A stretch of 64,000 bases of DNA from Xanthobacter sp. NM-59. Its GTDB lineage: Bacteria > Pseudomonadota > Alphaproteobacteria > Rhizobiales > Xanthobacteraceae. Below, piece by piece: positions 10,044-19,224 of this stretch (within the stretch, counting starts at the first letter, position 1; the number at the start of each line of letters is the position of its first letter). A program made the position numbers and the translations under genes. The notes beneath the pieces were generated by a model. The model saw only the letters and a program-made list of their open reading frames with translations. It had not been told where the DNA came from and did no database searches. The DNA lies in the NCBI RefSeq assembly GCF_021401125.1, contig NZ_JACBFQ010000006.1, forward strand, positions 62,001 through 126,000, written 5' to 3'.

Positions 10044-10892
10044 TCACCACCAGGACTTGCCGATGTTGAAGGTGTAGCTCAGCGAAATGCCGGTGCGGAA
10101 CTGGTTCTTGTCGCTGGTCAGCGGCGAGGATGCGGCATCGCCCAGCAGGTAGCCGTAGCCGCCATACACGCCGGCCTCGAAGCCGTTGCGGAAGTTATAG
10201 GTGAGCTGGCCCGTCACCCCCACCAGATCGAATCCCGCGCCCGCGTCATAGACCGGCAGCGGATTGCCCAGCAGCGTCGCGGTGAGCGACTGGACCGGCG
10301 TGATACCGAAATAGCTGCTCATATAGCCGGAGCCGGCATAGGAAAGGCGCGGGCCCACGGCGAAGCGCCAGCGGTCCATGGTGTAGATGGCGTCCGCCGC
10401 CAAATCGCCGGTGAAGCCGGAAAAGCCGCCGACGCCATAGCGCAGCTCGGCGCGCAGGCGCAGCCAGTCGAACGGATACCACTCGGCGAAGCCGCCCCCC
10501 TCCACGCCCATGCCGATGTCGCCGAGACCGGTCAGGCGATCGGAGGCGTCTTCGTCGCGCCCCCAATCCAGCTTGCCCACGGCACCGATGCGGAACGCGC
10601 CGGTATCGAAGAACGCGATGGAGGGGTTGTCGTCCACACTCCGGAAAACGTTGAGCTGGCTCGCCTTGGCGATGGAGAAGATGCCGCGCGGCCTGATGGC
10701 ATAACTGTCGGCGCCCGGATAATCCGGCTCGACCCGCCCGGAAATGCCGATGGTGACGTACCAATCCTCAGTGGTGGCGGGCTGCGCCGTTCCATTCCCG
10801 ATCGTCACATCCGCCGCCATGGCCCCGCTCGCGCACCCGAGCGCGACCGACGCAAGACATGCCGTGAGAAGACCCCGCCCCAACGCCACCAT
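10044..10892 (-). CDS. MipA/OmpV family outer-membrane protein
   Basis: Protein of 282 aa. The start at 10892 is chosen for GAGG about 6 nt upstream; the frame is open a further 12 codons. The signal peptide runs MVALGRGLLTACLASVALG to a cleavage site near GAMAAD. The body shows the MipA/OmpV pattern: WYVTIGISGRVEPDYPGAD near the start, amphipathic beta strands alternating with Gly turns, AGAGFDLVGVTGQLTYNF in the second half, and a terminal strand GISLSYTFNIGKSWW ending in aromatic residues as outer-membrane barrels do. The family includes MltA-interacting protein and V. cholerae OmpV. A scaffolding, porin or osmotic-response role is possible. It stands alone. Confidence 0.85.
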   Translation of the reverse strand: MVALGRGLLTACLASVALGCASGAMAADVTIGNGTAQPATTEDWYVTIGISGRVEPDYPGADSYAIRPRGIFSIAKASQLNVFRSVDDNPSIAFFDTGAFRIGAVGKLDWGRDEDASDRLTGLGDIGMGVEGGGFAEWYPFDWLRLRAELRYGVGGFSGFTGDLAADAIYTMDRWRFAVGPRLSYAGSGYMSSYFGITPVQSLTATLLGNPLPVYDAGAGFDLVGVTGQLTYNFRNGFEAGVYGGYGYLLGDAASSPLTSDKNQFRTGISLSYTFNIGKSWW

Positions 10893-11479
10893 GGAACACC
10901 TCGACGAGACCTTCGCACCGCGGTCCATCCGTGACCGTCGCGCCCCTCGGGGGCTGCCGTCGGTTTCCGTCTCGAATGGGACCGGGACGCGCCCGAATCA
11001 ACTGATCCCCCACAAGAGCATGGGGGTTATAAAATTTAGCCGCGCCGGGCCCTCCGGTGGTGGCAAAAATGCCACTCCAGCGCGGCGCCACGCGAGCTGG
11101 AAGGCGCAGCGCCTCATCACCACCGCGCGAGCGCGCGACGGCGCCCCTTGACCCCGACACGCGATGGTCTTCCATGCTGCAGTTATCTGGAAGTACAGTT
11201 GGACGTTCAGATTCGCGAAAGCCTATCGGGAGCCTCTAAAAATCGCTGGGGACCGCGCAAATGATCGAAATTCCTACGGCAAGGCTCTTCCGGCCACCCG
11301 CCTCTGCGGCAGCGCTCTTCATTGTTCGGTACAATAAAACCTCCACAAGCCGGAACAGCGGCGCGCAATACCGCATTGCCGCATCGCGGATGCTTGACAT
11401 GCCGTAAAGCGGACGTCGTGCGGATGCTCCAGGATGAACGTGCAGTGCTTTGTTCACCTTGCGTCAGAAGGATCATGTC
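10893..11479. other. Divergent spacer mipA-like / conserved unknown
   Basis: A 587-bp spacer holding the 5' regions of two divergent genes. A nested hairpin (11039-11086) is listed separately. TTGACA at 11394-11399 is a -35-like hexamer for the rightward gene but lacks a clear -10. No frame in it resembles a protein. Confidence 0.4.
11039..11086. other. Nested inverted repeat in the mipA-like upstream region
   Basis: An outer stem GCCGCGC (11039-11045) pairs with GCGCGGC (11080-11086), and an inner perfect stem GTGGCA (11060-11065) pairs with TGCCAC (11070-11075) around an AAAA loop. It is next to an A/T-rich stretch (GGTTATAAAATTT) rather than a T-run, so it is not a typical terminator. It could be a leader structure for the leftward gene or a protein site. 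Confidence 0.4.
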
Positions 11480-11965
11480 ATGACCGCAGCAGCCCCCGAG
11501 CAGCATGCCACTCTGGGCGACGAAAGCTTCATGTCGGCCGATGACTTGCGGACCTACATGCAGGAGCTGGAGCAGGCGAAGCTCAGCAAGGAGCTCGCCG
11601 CCATGGATCGCGAAGAGCAGGCGCGCGCCGCGCTGGTGAAGACGCTGTCCACGCCCCTCGACCTCAACCCCGAGGTGCTGCACGCCATCGCCGAGAGCCT
11701 CATCAGCAAGATGAAGATCGCCGCCCAGCGGGGCGAGACCGAGATCATGGTGATGCGCTTTCCCAACACCCTGTGCACCGACAAGGGGCGCGCCATCAAC
11801 AATGCGGAGGAAGGCTGGCCCGACACCCTCACCGGCCGGCCGCGCCAGGCGTTCGAGCTGTGGCGGGACCATCTGCGGCCCGCGCATTACAAGCTGAAGG
11901 CGATGATCGTGGATTGGCCGAACGGCATGCCCGGCGACGTGGGCTTCTTCCTCAGCTGGGCCTGA
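11480..11965 (+). CDS. Conserved hypothetical protein
   Basis: Protein of 161 aa, no named domain recognised. The ATG at 11480 is preferred over an upstream in-frame TTG at 11450 because AGAAGGA lies just before it. The first half is helical and charged (SADDLRTYMQELEQAKLSK, AAMDREEQARAALVKTL). The second half looks globular and conserved in character: EIMVMRFPNTLCTDKGRAINN, then WPDTLTGRPRQAFELWRD and VDWPNGMPGDVGFFLSWA. There is no signal peptide or membrane helix, so it is probably cytosolic. A strong intrinsic terminator follows 20 bp after the stop, so it is likely a single-gene unit. Confidence 0.75.
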   Translation: MTAAAPEQHATLGDESFMSADDLRTYMQELEQAKLSKELAAMDREEQARAALVKTLSTPLDLNPEVLHAIAESLISKMKIAAQRGETEIMVMRFPNTLCTDKGRAINNAEEGWPDTLTGRPRQAFELWRDHLRPAHYKLKAMIVDWPNGMPGDVGFFLSWA

Positions 11966-11984
11966 CAGCGCGCGACCACGAAGC

Positions 11985-12016
11985 CCCCGGCCGGCACCGC
12001 TGGCCGGGGCGTGTTT
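11985..12016 (+). terminator. Intrinsic terminator after the 161-aa conserved protein
   Basis: CCCCGGCC (11985-11992) pairs with GGCCGGGG (12002-12009) around a 9-nt loop and is followed by CGTGTTT. The stem is strong and the T-run short. Confidence 0.7.
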
Positions 12017-12046
12017 CCATCAGGCATCGGCGCGGGAGGCACCGTC

Positions 12047-12916
12047 ATGGGCAAGAAGAACAAAAGCGGCGGCCACAAGGCCGACAGAGCGGCGGCGGAC
12101 CTCGCCAGTCCCGCCCCCGAAATGTCCGAGGACGGCGCGGCTACCCCCATGAAACGCAAGGCCTATGAGGCCCGGCTGAAGGAGCTCCACGCGGAGCTGG
12201 TGAAGCTTCAGCTGTGGGCGAAGCAGACGGGCGCGAAGGTCTGCGTCGTCTTCGAGGGACGCGATGGCGCCGGCAAGGGCGGCGTCATCAAGGCCATCAT
12301 GGAGCGTGTCAGCCCGCGCATCTTCCGCGTGATCGCCCTGCCCCCGCCCACCGAGCGGGAAAAATCCCAGATGTTCATCCAGCGCTATGTCCCCTACTTC
12401 CCTGCAGCGGGCGAGATCATGATCTTCGACCGTTCCTGGTACAATCGCGCCGGGGTCGAGCGGGTGATGGGCTTCTGCACCGAAGAGCAGGCGCAGAAAT
12501 TCCTCATGGGCACGCCGCTGGTGGAAAAGGCCATGGTCGAATCCGGCATCATCCTGCTGAAATACTGGCTGGAGGTGTCGGAGGAGGAGCAGACCCGGCG
12601 CATGGAGAGCCGCATCGACGACCCGCGCAAGGTCTGGAAGCTCTCGCCCATGGATCTGGAATCCTATTCCCGCTGGTATGAATATTCCCGCGCCCGCGAC
12701 GAGATGTTCGCCGCCACCGATACGGAATGGGCACCCTGGTACGTGGTGCAATCGGACGACAAGAAGCGGACCCGGCTGAACATCATCTCCCACCTGCTGT
12801 CGAAGATTCCCTATGAGGAACTCCCGCGGGAGACGGTGAAGCTACCCAAGCGCGACAAGCCCCACGGCTACGCGCCCTCCGACCGCCCCATGCGCGTGGT
12901 TCCGGAGCGCTTCTGA
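12047..12916 (+). CDS. ppk2: Polyphosphate kinase 2 (PPK2)
   Basis: Protein of 289 aa, a single-domain PPK2 that uses polyphosphate to phosphorylate nucleoside diphosphates (or runs in reverse). The start at 12047 has GGGAGG at 12034-12039, 7 nt upstream. The P-loop GRDGAGKG is at residues 71-78 and the Walker B/lid motif DRSWYNRAGVERV at 128-140. The domain closes with the family's PWYVVQSDDKKRTRLN region. A lysine-rich, disordered N-terminus of about 35 residues precedes the domain. Length and motifs fit class I enzymes. It lies alone between two unrelated units. With phaC further right, it marks a cell that handles storage polymers. Confidence 0.93.
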   Translation: MGKKNKSGGHKADRAAADLASPAPEMSEDGAATPMKRKAYEARLKELHAELVKLQLWAKQTGAKVCVVFEGRDGAGKGGVIKAIMERVSPRIFRVIALPPPTEREKSQMFIQRYVPYFPAAGEIMIFDRSWYNRAGVERVMGFCTEEQAQKFLMGTPLVEKAMVESGIILLKYWLEVSEEEQTRRMESRIDDPRKVWKLSPMDLESYSRWYEYSRARDEMFAATDTEWAPWYVVQSDDKKRTRLNIISHLLSKIPYEELPRETVKLPKRDKPHGYAPSDRPMRVVPERF

Positions 12917-12990
12917 GGCGCGGCCCACTGGCCGCCGCCGTGGTGGTGACGACGCGCGGCGGCATTGGCCTGCTTCCGCCCGGAGGCGCG

Positions 12991-15900
12991 TTATTCCGCT
13001 GCCGCGCGGGGCTTTGGCGGCAGGGCGCTGGCCTCGCGGGCCGCGTCCTCCGCCGCCTCCTCCTCCTGGTGGCGGCCGGAAATGGCGTAGTGCACCACCT
13101 GGTCCAGCCGGTCGAGATAGAGATAGACCACCGGCGTGATGAACAGGGTGAGCAGCTGGGACACCAGCAGGCCGCCCACCACCGCCACGCCCAAGGGCTG
13201 GCGCAGCTCCGAGCCCGCCCCTGCCCCGAGCGCGATGGGCAGCACACCGAAGATGGCGGCCAGCGTCGTCATCATGATGGGGCGGAAGCGCAGCAAAGCC
13301 GCAGTGCGGATGGCCTCCTGGGCCGGAAGCCCGGCGCGCCTGCGCTCCAGGGCCACGTCGATCATCATGATGGCATTCTTCTTCACGATGCCGACCAGCA
13401 TGATGATGCCGATGATGGCGATGACCGAAAGCTCCATGCCCGCCACCATCAGGGTGATAAGCGCCCCAATGCCCGCCGACGGCAGGCCCGACAGGATGGT
13501 GAGTGGGTGCACGAAGCTCTCATAGAGCACCCCCAGCACCATGTAGATGACCAGCACCGCCGCCAGGATGAGCAGCACCTGATTGCCGACCGCGTCCTGG
13601 AACACCTGAGCCGTGCCCTGGAAGCCGGTGATGATGCTTGCGGGCAGCCCCGCCTCCTGGGTCGCCTTCTGGATTTCCGTCACCGCCTGCCCCAGCGAGG
13701 TGCCGGGCGCGAGATTGAAGGAGATGGTGACGGAAGGCTGCTGCTGCTGGTGGGCCACCTGGAGCGGCCCCACCGTGCGGCGAATGTCGGCTACCGTCTC
13801 CAGCGGCACCACCGTGCCCGAGGCGGTGCGCAGATAGACGCGGGACAGGTCGGCCGCATCCCTCTGGAAGCGCGGCTGCACCTCGGCGATGATCGCGTAC
13901 TGGTTGGTATCGGTGTAGAGGGTGGCCACCTGGCGGGTGCCGAACTGGGTGTAGAGGGCATCGCGCAGCATCTGCTCGGTGATGCCGAGGGCGGCGGCCT
14001 TGTCCTTGTCCAGATCGATGGTGAGCTGGGGGCTGGTGATCTGCAGATCGCTGGTCACGTCGCGCAGACCCGGCAGCTTGGCGATGGCCGCCTCCATGCG
14101 CGGCGCCACCTCGTAGAGCGTCTTGGAGTCGGAACTCTGCAAGGTGAACTGATACTGGCTCTTGGACTGCACCCCGCCCACGGAAATGTTCTGCACCGGC
14201 TGGAAAAACACCCGCACGCCGGGCACCTGCGCCACCCGCTTGCGCAGCTCCTGGATGACGCCGTTGGCGGACAGGGTGCGCTCATCACGCGGCTTCAGCG
14301 CAATGAACAGGCGGCCCGTATTGGTGGTGCGGCTTGAGCCGGTCGCGCCCGCCGTGGAGACCAGATAGACCACGTTGGGGTCCGCCCGCACCGCCTCCGC
14401 CACCCGCTTCTGCCGCTCGACCATGGCGTCGAACGAGGTATCTGTGGCCGCCTCCACCGTGCCGGTGATGAAGCCGTTATCCTCCTGCGGAAAGAAGCCC
14501 TTGGGGATGATGACGTAGAGATAGGCGGAAAGGCCCACGGTGGCGAACGTCACCAGCAGCATCAGAAAACGGTGCCGCAGCACCGCATCCAGCGCCACCC
14601 GATAGGCCCCGAGCCAGGCCTCGAACATGCGCTCGGTCAGGCGGAAGAACAGGTTCGGCTGCCGCTCGTGATCGGGCGCCTGGAACACGCGGGCGCATAG
14701 CATGGGCGTGAGCGTGAGCGAGACGAAGCCGGAAACCAGGATGGCCACCGAGATGGTGACCGCGAATTCCCGGAAGATGCGCCCCACCACGCCGCCCATG
14801 AACAGCACCGGAATGAACACGGCCACCAGCGACAACGTCATGGAAATGATGGTGAATCCGATCTCCCGCGAGCCCAGTATGGCGGCGCGGAAGGGTGTCA
14901 TGCCGCTCTCGATGTGGCGGTAGATGTTCTCCAGCACCACGATGGCGTCATCCACCACGAAGCCGACGCACAAGGTCAGCGCCAGCAGCGTCATGTTGTT
15001 GATGGAGAAGCCGAACAGCCACATGGCCGCGAAGGTGGCGATGATGGAAAGCGGCAGCGTCAACGACGGCACGATGGTGGCGCGCACATTCCGCAGGAAC
15101 AGGAAGATTACGAGCACCACCAGCACGATGGCCTCGAACAGGGTCTTCTGCACATCCGCCACCGCCTCCCGGATGGAGACGGAACGGTCCATGAGCACAT
15201 TGATGTCCACCGAGGCGGGCAGCTGCGCGCGGAAGGCCGGCAGGTGGGCCTTCACCTCGTCCACCACCGCCACCGTATTGGCGTCGGGCTGGCGCACCAC
15301 GGCGACGATGATGGAGCGGTCGTCGTTGAACCAGCTCGCCACCCGCTCGTTCTCCACCCCGTCGGTGACGCGGGCGATCTCGTCGAGCCGCACCGGCGCG
15401 CCATTGCGCCAGGCCACCACCAGCCGGCGGAAATGGTCCGCGCTGGCGCTGGGCGTGCCCATGTCGATGGTGAAGGTCTGCTTGGGGCCGGAGAGCACAC
15501 CGATGGGCGTGTTGGACGCCGCCGCCTGCACCGCCCCCTGGATATCCGCCGCCGAAATATTGCGCGCCGCCGCGGCTGCCGGGTCCACGCGGATCCGCAC
15601 GGCATATTTCTGGCTGCCATAGATCTGCACCTGCGCCACGCCCGGCAGCTGGGAAATCTGCTGGCCAATCAGGGTGTCGGCATATTCATTCACCGCCGAG
15701 AGCGGCAGCGTGGCCGAGGAGATGGCCAGCAGGATCACCGGCGCATCGGCTGGATTGACCTTGCGGAAGCTCGGCGGCGTGGTCATCTCGTCCGGCAGCT
15801 GGCGCTGCGCCACCGAAAGGGCGGACTGCACGTCGAGGGCCGCATTGTCGATATCGCGGTTGAGGTCGAACTGAATGGTGATGGAGGTCGAGCCCTGGGT

Positions 15901-16149
15901 GCTCGACGAGGTGAGCGAGGAGATGCCCGCGATTGTGGCGAGCTGCCGTTCGATGGGCGTGGCCACCGCCGTCGCCATGGTTTCCGGGCTGGCGCCGGGC
16001 AGGGTCGCGGTGACGGTGATGGTGGGAAAGTCCACTCGGGGCAGCGCCGCCACGGGAAGCTGGCGATAGGCGAACAGGCCCGCCACCACCAGCGCCAGCA
16101 TCATCAGCGTGGTCATCACCGGCCGGCGGATACACAGTTCGGCCAGCAT
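12991..16149 (-). CDS. RND multidrug efflux permease (MdtB/MdtC/AcrB type)
   Basis: Inner-membrane RND pump of 1052 aa, the usual length for hydrophobe/amphiphile efflux pumps. The first helix starts MLAELCIRRPVMTTLMML. Two large periplasmic loops and two sets of membrane helices are visible. The proton-relay Asp-Asp pair is in GFVVDDAIVVLEN, and RND motifs include GSREIGFTIISMTLSLVAVF and MLVGIVKKNAIMMID. The early part (FPTITVTATLPGASPETMA) resembles the MdtB/MdtC branch. It is driven by proton motive force and needs the adaptor gene that precedes it by 4 bp plus an outer-membrane channel that is not encoded here, so a shared TolC-like protein is implied. The substrate cannot be predicted. 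The C-terminal tail is rich in Glu/Ala. Confidence 0.95.
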   Translation of the reverse strand: MLAELCIRRPVMTTLMMLALVVAGLFAYRQLPVAALPRVDFPTITVTATLPGASPETMATAVATPIERQLATIAGISSLTSSSTQGSTSITIQFDLNRDIDNAALDVQSALSVAQRQLPDEMTTPPSFRKVNPADAPVILLAISSATLPLSAVNEYADTLIGQQISQLPGVAQVQIYGSQKYAVRIRVDPAAAAARNISAADIQGAVQAAASNTPIGVLSGPKQTFTIDMGTPSASADHFRRLVVAWRNGAPVRLDEIARVTDGVENERVASWFNDDRSIIVAVVRQPDANTVAVVDEVKAHLPAFRAQLPASVDINVLMDRSVSIREAVADVQKTLFEAIVLVVLVIFLFLRNVRATIVPSLTLPLSIIATFAAMWLFGFSINNMTLLALTLCVGFVVDDAIVVLENIYRHIESGMTPFRAAILGSREIGFTIISMTLSLVAVFIPVLFMGGVVGRIFREFAVTISVAILVSGFVSLTLTPMLCARVFQAPDHERQPNLFFRLTERMFEAWLGAYRVALDAVLRHRFLMLLVTFATVGLSAYLYVIIPKGFFPQEDNGFITGTVEAATDTSFDAMVERQKRVAEAVRADPNVVYLVSTAGATGSSRTTNTGRLFIALKPRDERTLSANGVIQELRKRVAQVPGVRVFFQPVQNISVGGVQSKSQYQFTLQSSDSKTLYEVAPRMEAAIAKLPGLRDVTSDLQITSPQLTIDLDKDKAAALGITEQMLRDALYTQFGTRQVATLYTDTNQYAIIAEVQPRFQRDAADLSRVYLRTASGTVVPLETVADIRRTVGPLQVAHQQQQPSVTISFNLAPGTSLGQAVTEIQKATQEAGLPASIITGFQGTAQVFQDAVGNQVLLILAAVLVIYMVLGVLYESFVHPLTILSGLPSAGIGALITLMVAGMELSVIAIIGIIMLVGIVKKNAIMMIDVALERRRAGLPAQEAIRTAALLRFRPIMMTTLAAIFGVLPIALGAGAGSELRQPLGVAVVGGLLVSQLLTLFITPVVYLYLDRLDQVVHYAISGRHQEEEAAEDAAREASALPPKPRAAAE

Positions 16150-16153
16150 CGCC

Positions 16154-17305
16154 TCAGCTCCCCGTGGCCGCGGTGGGCACGCTTTTGATGCTCACGGGCG
16201 TGCCATTGCGCAGAGCCAGCTGGCCATCGGTGACCACCGTCTCGCCGCCCTCGAGGCCCTTGGAAATCACCGCCTCCCCATCCACGGTGCGGGCCACCGC
16301 CACCGGCCGCACACGGGCGACGCCGTCTTCCACCAGGAACACGAAGGAGCCGTCCTGCCCCATCTGAATGGCCTCGCTGGGAATGGCCACCCGGTCGGCC
16401 TCCACGCGCAGGGTCACGGTGACGGCGCCAAGCGTGCCGGGCCACAGGCGCTCGTCCGCATTCTCGAATAGGGCGCGCACGGCGATGGTTCCCGTCTGCG
16501 GATCGACCGTATTGTCGATTACCGCCACCTTGCCGCCGGCAATGGTCTCGCCCGAGCCCTGAAGGGTGATGGCAACGCTGGCGTCCTTCTCCCGGCGCAG
16601 CTCGGCCAGATAGCGCTCGGGCAGGCCGAAGGTGACGTAGATGGGCTTGAGCTGGCGCACGGTGGCCAGGGTGTCGTCCACCTTGATGACCGCGCCGGCG
16701 CGCACCGCCGATACGCCGATGCGGCCGCTGACCGGCGAGCGGATCTCGTAATAGCCGCGCTGCACCTGGAGCGAATGCAGGTTCGCCTCGTCCTGGTCCA
16801 CGGTCGCCTTCTGCATGTCGGCCGTGGTGCGGGCATCGTCCACCTGCACCTGGGACACCGCGTTGCGGGTGGCGAGGCCGGAATAGCGCTCCACGTCGCG
16901 CTGGACCTTCACCAGCTGGGCCTGGTCCTTCGCCAGCGTCGCCTCCGCCTGGCGGATCTGCGCATCGATGACGCGGGAATCGAGTTCGAACAGCAGGTCG
17001 CCGGCCGCCACCACCGCGCCGTCCGCGAAGCCCACCTTGTCCACCTCCGCCGCCACGCGGGAGCGGATGGGCACGGTCACCATGGCTTCCACGGTGCCGA
17101 GGGCCTCCACGCGCACGGGCATGGGCTTGCGCGCCGCCTTTGCCGCCAGCACCGCGGCCGCGCGGGGCTGCGCCTGCGCCGCGGCCGCCGGGGGCTTCGC
17201 GGCCCAAGGCTTCTGCTGCCACGCCCAGACCCCCGCACCGGCCGCCGCCAGGCAGGCGATGGCCACCACGACCCGCCCGCCGCGCCTTCGCCCTTCGCTC
17301 GTCAT
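16154..17305 (-). CDS. RND efflux periplasmic adaptor (membrane fusion protein)
   Basis: Protein of 383 aa, first gene of the two-gene efflux unit. The start at 17305 has GAGG about 5 nt upstream; 26 extra codons of open frame upstream are not used. An N-terminal membrane anchor (VVVAIACLAAAGAGVWAW) is followed by the first lipoyl half (VPIRSRVAAEVDKVGFADGAVV), an alpha-hairpin near 105-165, the second lipoyl half (YEIRSPVSGRIGVSAVRAG), and a beta-barrel region with LWPGTLGAVTVTL and IPSEAIQMGQDGSFVF. These are the standard AcrA/MdtA features. It bridges the pump to an outer-membrane channel. The 4-bp gap to the pump gene indicates one transcript. Confidence 0.93.
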   Translation of the reverse strand: MTSEGRRRGGRVVVAIACLAAAGAGVWAWQQKPWAAKPPAAAAQAQPRAAAVLAAKAARKPMPVRVEALGTVEAMVTVPIRSRVAAEVDKVGFADGAVVAAGDLLFELDSRVIDAQIRQAEATLAKDQAQLVKVQRDVERYSGLATRNAVSQVQVDDARTTADMQKATVDQDEANLHSLQVQRGYYEIRSPVSGRIGVSAVRAGAVIKVDDTLATVRQLKPIYVTFGLPERYLAELRREKDASVAITLQGSGETIAGGKVAVIDNTVDPQTGTIAVRALFENADERLWPGTLGAVTVTLRVEADRVAIPSEAIQMGQDGSFVFLVEDGVARVRPVAVARTVDGEAVISKGLEGGETVVTDGQLALRNGTPVSIKSVPTAATGS

Positions 17306-17461
17306 GCCATCCTCAATCTCGCCCGCCGCCGCGCCGGCCGTGAAGTCGCTGCGATGCAACGCCAGTTGCACCAGCGCGTCCAATTACGGTTTGGACAGAT
17401 TTGAAGGCAAATGCGCGGCGTGACGCCGCCGCCACACCCTATCCTACCATCCGCCGCGAAA

Positions 17462-18643
17462 TCAGGCCCTCAGGCGCAGATGCGAGAGCCGCTCCAGGGC
17501 CTTGTCCAGGGTCGCGTCATTCTTGGCGAAGCAGAAGCGCACCACGCTTTTCACCGCATCCTGCGCGTAGAAGGCCGAGACCGGAATGGCGGCCACCTTG
17601 TGGCTCTTCACCAGATCCAGGCAGAACGCCTCATCGTCGGGCGCATTGGTGTGGGCGGAAAGATCCACGGTGAGAAAGTAGGTGCCTGCCGCCGGCAGCA
17701 CCCGGAAGCCGAGCTTGCTCAGCCCTTCCGTCAGCCGATCGCGGGAGCGCTGGAGGCCCGCCCGCATGGTGTTGAAATAGGCGTCGTCCTTGCCGAGCCC
17801 GTAGGCCACCGCCGCCTGGAGGTTGGGCGGCGTGGTGAAGGTGAGGAACTGATGGGCCTTGGACACCACCTTCATGAGCGCCGGGGCGGCGAACACCAGG
17901 CCCACCTTCCACCCCGTCATGCCGAAGATCTTGCCGGCGGAGGAGATCTTCACGGTGCGATCGCGCATGCCCTCCAGCGCCATCAGCGGCTCGAAGCGCA
18001 GGCCGTCGAACACGATGTGCTCCCACACCTCGTCGCACACCGCATAGGCGCCATAGCGCAGGCAGAAATCCGCCAGCAGCTGCAGCTCCTCGCGGGAATG
18101 CACGGTGCCGGTGGGGTTTTGCGGATTGTTGAGCAGCACCAGCTTGGTGCGGTTGGAGAAGGCCGCCTCCAGCTTCTCCTGGGTGATGGTCCAGTAAGGC
18201 GGCTCCAGGCGCACCAGCTTGGCGATGCCGCCCGCCCGCTGCACCAGCGGCAGGTAGGCATCATACAGCGGCTGGAACAGCACCACTTCGTCGCCCGGCT
18301 CGATGAGGGCGAAAAGGGCGGCCGCCAGCGCCTCGGTGGCGCCGGAGGTCACCATCACCTCGGTGTCCGGGTCGAGATCGAGGCCCTGCCAGTGCTTGAA
18401 ATGGGCGGCGGCGGCCTGCCTCAGCTCCGGCAGGCCCATCATGGACGGATACTGGTTCCAGCCGTTCAACACGGCATCGGCCGCCTTCTCGCGCACGTCG
18501 AGGGGGCCGGGATCGTCCGGAAAGCCCTGGCCCAGATTCACCGCATCGTGGGTGCGGGCGAGCTGCGACATCACCTCGAAGATGGTGGTGGGCAGAGCCG
18601 AATAGATGGCGTTGAGCGGACGCAGCGGAACAGAAGAGGTCAT
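17462..18643 (-). CDS. Class I/II PLP-dependent aminotransferase
   Basis: Protein of 393 aa, full length for fold-type I aminotransferases. PLP-binding features: NPQNPTG at 173-179, Asp204 in CDEVWEH, and the Schiff-base Lys238 in SSAGKIFGMTGWKVG. The VNLGQGFPDDPGP start and the FGMTGWK motif are closest to the kynurenine/methionine aminotransferase branch (YbdL, KAT), rather than aspartate aminotransferase. The true substrate is unknown. The start at 18643 is chosen by homology to the family's N-terminus; its ribosome binding site is weak, and the frame is open upstream to 19054. It lies alone, 119 bp downstream of the next minus-strand gene's stop region. Confidence 0.88.
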   Translation of the reverse strand: MTSSVPLRPLNAIYSALPTTIFEVMSQLARTHDAVNLGQGFPDDPGPLDVREKAADAVLNGWNQYPSMMGLPELRQAAAAHFKHWQGLDLDPDTEVMVTSGATEALAAALFALIEPGDEVVLFQPLYDAYLPLVQRAGGIAKLVRLEPPYWTITQEKLEAAFSNRTKLVLLNNPQNPTGTVHSREELQLLADFCLRYGAYAVCDEVWEHIVFDGLRFEPLMALEGMRDRTVKISSAGKIFGMTGWKVGLVFAAPALMKVVSKAHQFLTFTTPPNLQAAVAYGLGKDDAYFNTMRAGLQRSRDRLTEGLSKLGFRVLPAAGTYFLTVDLSAHTNAPDDEAFCLDLVKSHKVAAIPVSAFYAQDAVKSVVRFCFAKNDATLDKALERLSHLRLRA

Positions 18644-18756
18644 GGAAGCATCGTCTTCAGAGGAACGGAGCCCCGGCGGCGCCGGCCGCATGCCGTTTAG
18701 ACCCTTCACCGGGGCAACGAAAGGGCCTCGGCCATCGATCCGCCGCGCGGCGCGGC

Positions 18757-19047
18757 TCACTGCCCCCGTTCGGGGCCCTCCAGCGGCTTCAGCGCCGCCA
18801 GCAGCGCCTCTTCGGTCACCTGGGCCATGGGGCACAGCACCTTCGCCGCCTCGGTGCGCCGGCCGGGACGCATCACCAGCACCACCGTCTCGGCGCCGCC
18901 ACAGGCCGGGTCCCCGCAGGAGATCTCGGAAACGGAAACGGTCGCCGCCTCCTCCAGCTGCAGCACCGCGCGCACCCGGTCCGCAAGGGCCCTCGCCGCG
19001 TCGCGCGTGGAATCCGCCTCGCCCCGCCGACGCATGAACAGTCGCAT
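18757..19047 (-). CDS. Small conserved-looking protein with Cys residues
   Basis: A 96-aa protein, not assigned to a family. A near-perfect ribosome binding site (GGGAGGTGATCC) precedes the ATG, which strongly supports expression. The basic N-terminus (MRLFMRRRGEAD) is followed by a helix (ARALADRVRAVLQLEEA), then a beta-like segment VSVSEISCGDPACGGAETVVLVM with Cys44 and Cys49, then Cys72 in KVLCPMAQV and a C-terminal helix. The CGDPACGG arrangement could bind a metal or form a disulfide, which is inference. The pattern is consistent with a small cytosolic protein. Confidence 0.7.
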   Translation of the reverse strand: MRLFMRRRGEADSTRDAARALADRVRAVLQLEEAATVSVSEISCGDPACGGAETVVLVMRPGRRTEAAKVLCPMAQVTEEALLAALKPLEGPERGQ

Positions 19048-19224
19048 GGATCACCTCCCACCGTCACGGCGCCGTTCTGCCCGCGCCCCGCGGCGGCAAG
19101 ATGGCCGCCACCGGCTTGCCGTTTCGCAAACGCGCCAGGCACCGCGGCCCCTCCCCGCGCCGGTTGGACAACACCTTGGCGTGAAGAGCGCCCGCAGCTT
19201 TAGTCGACGGTCGGAGCAGTCGCC

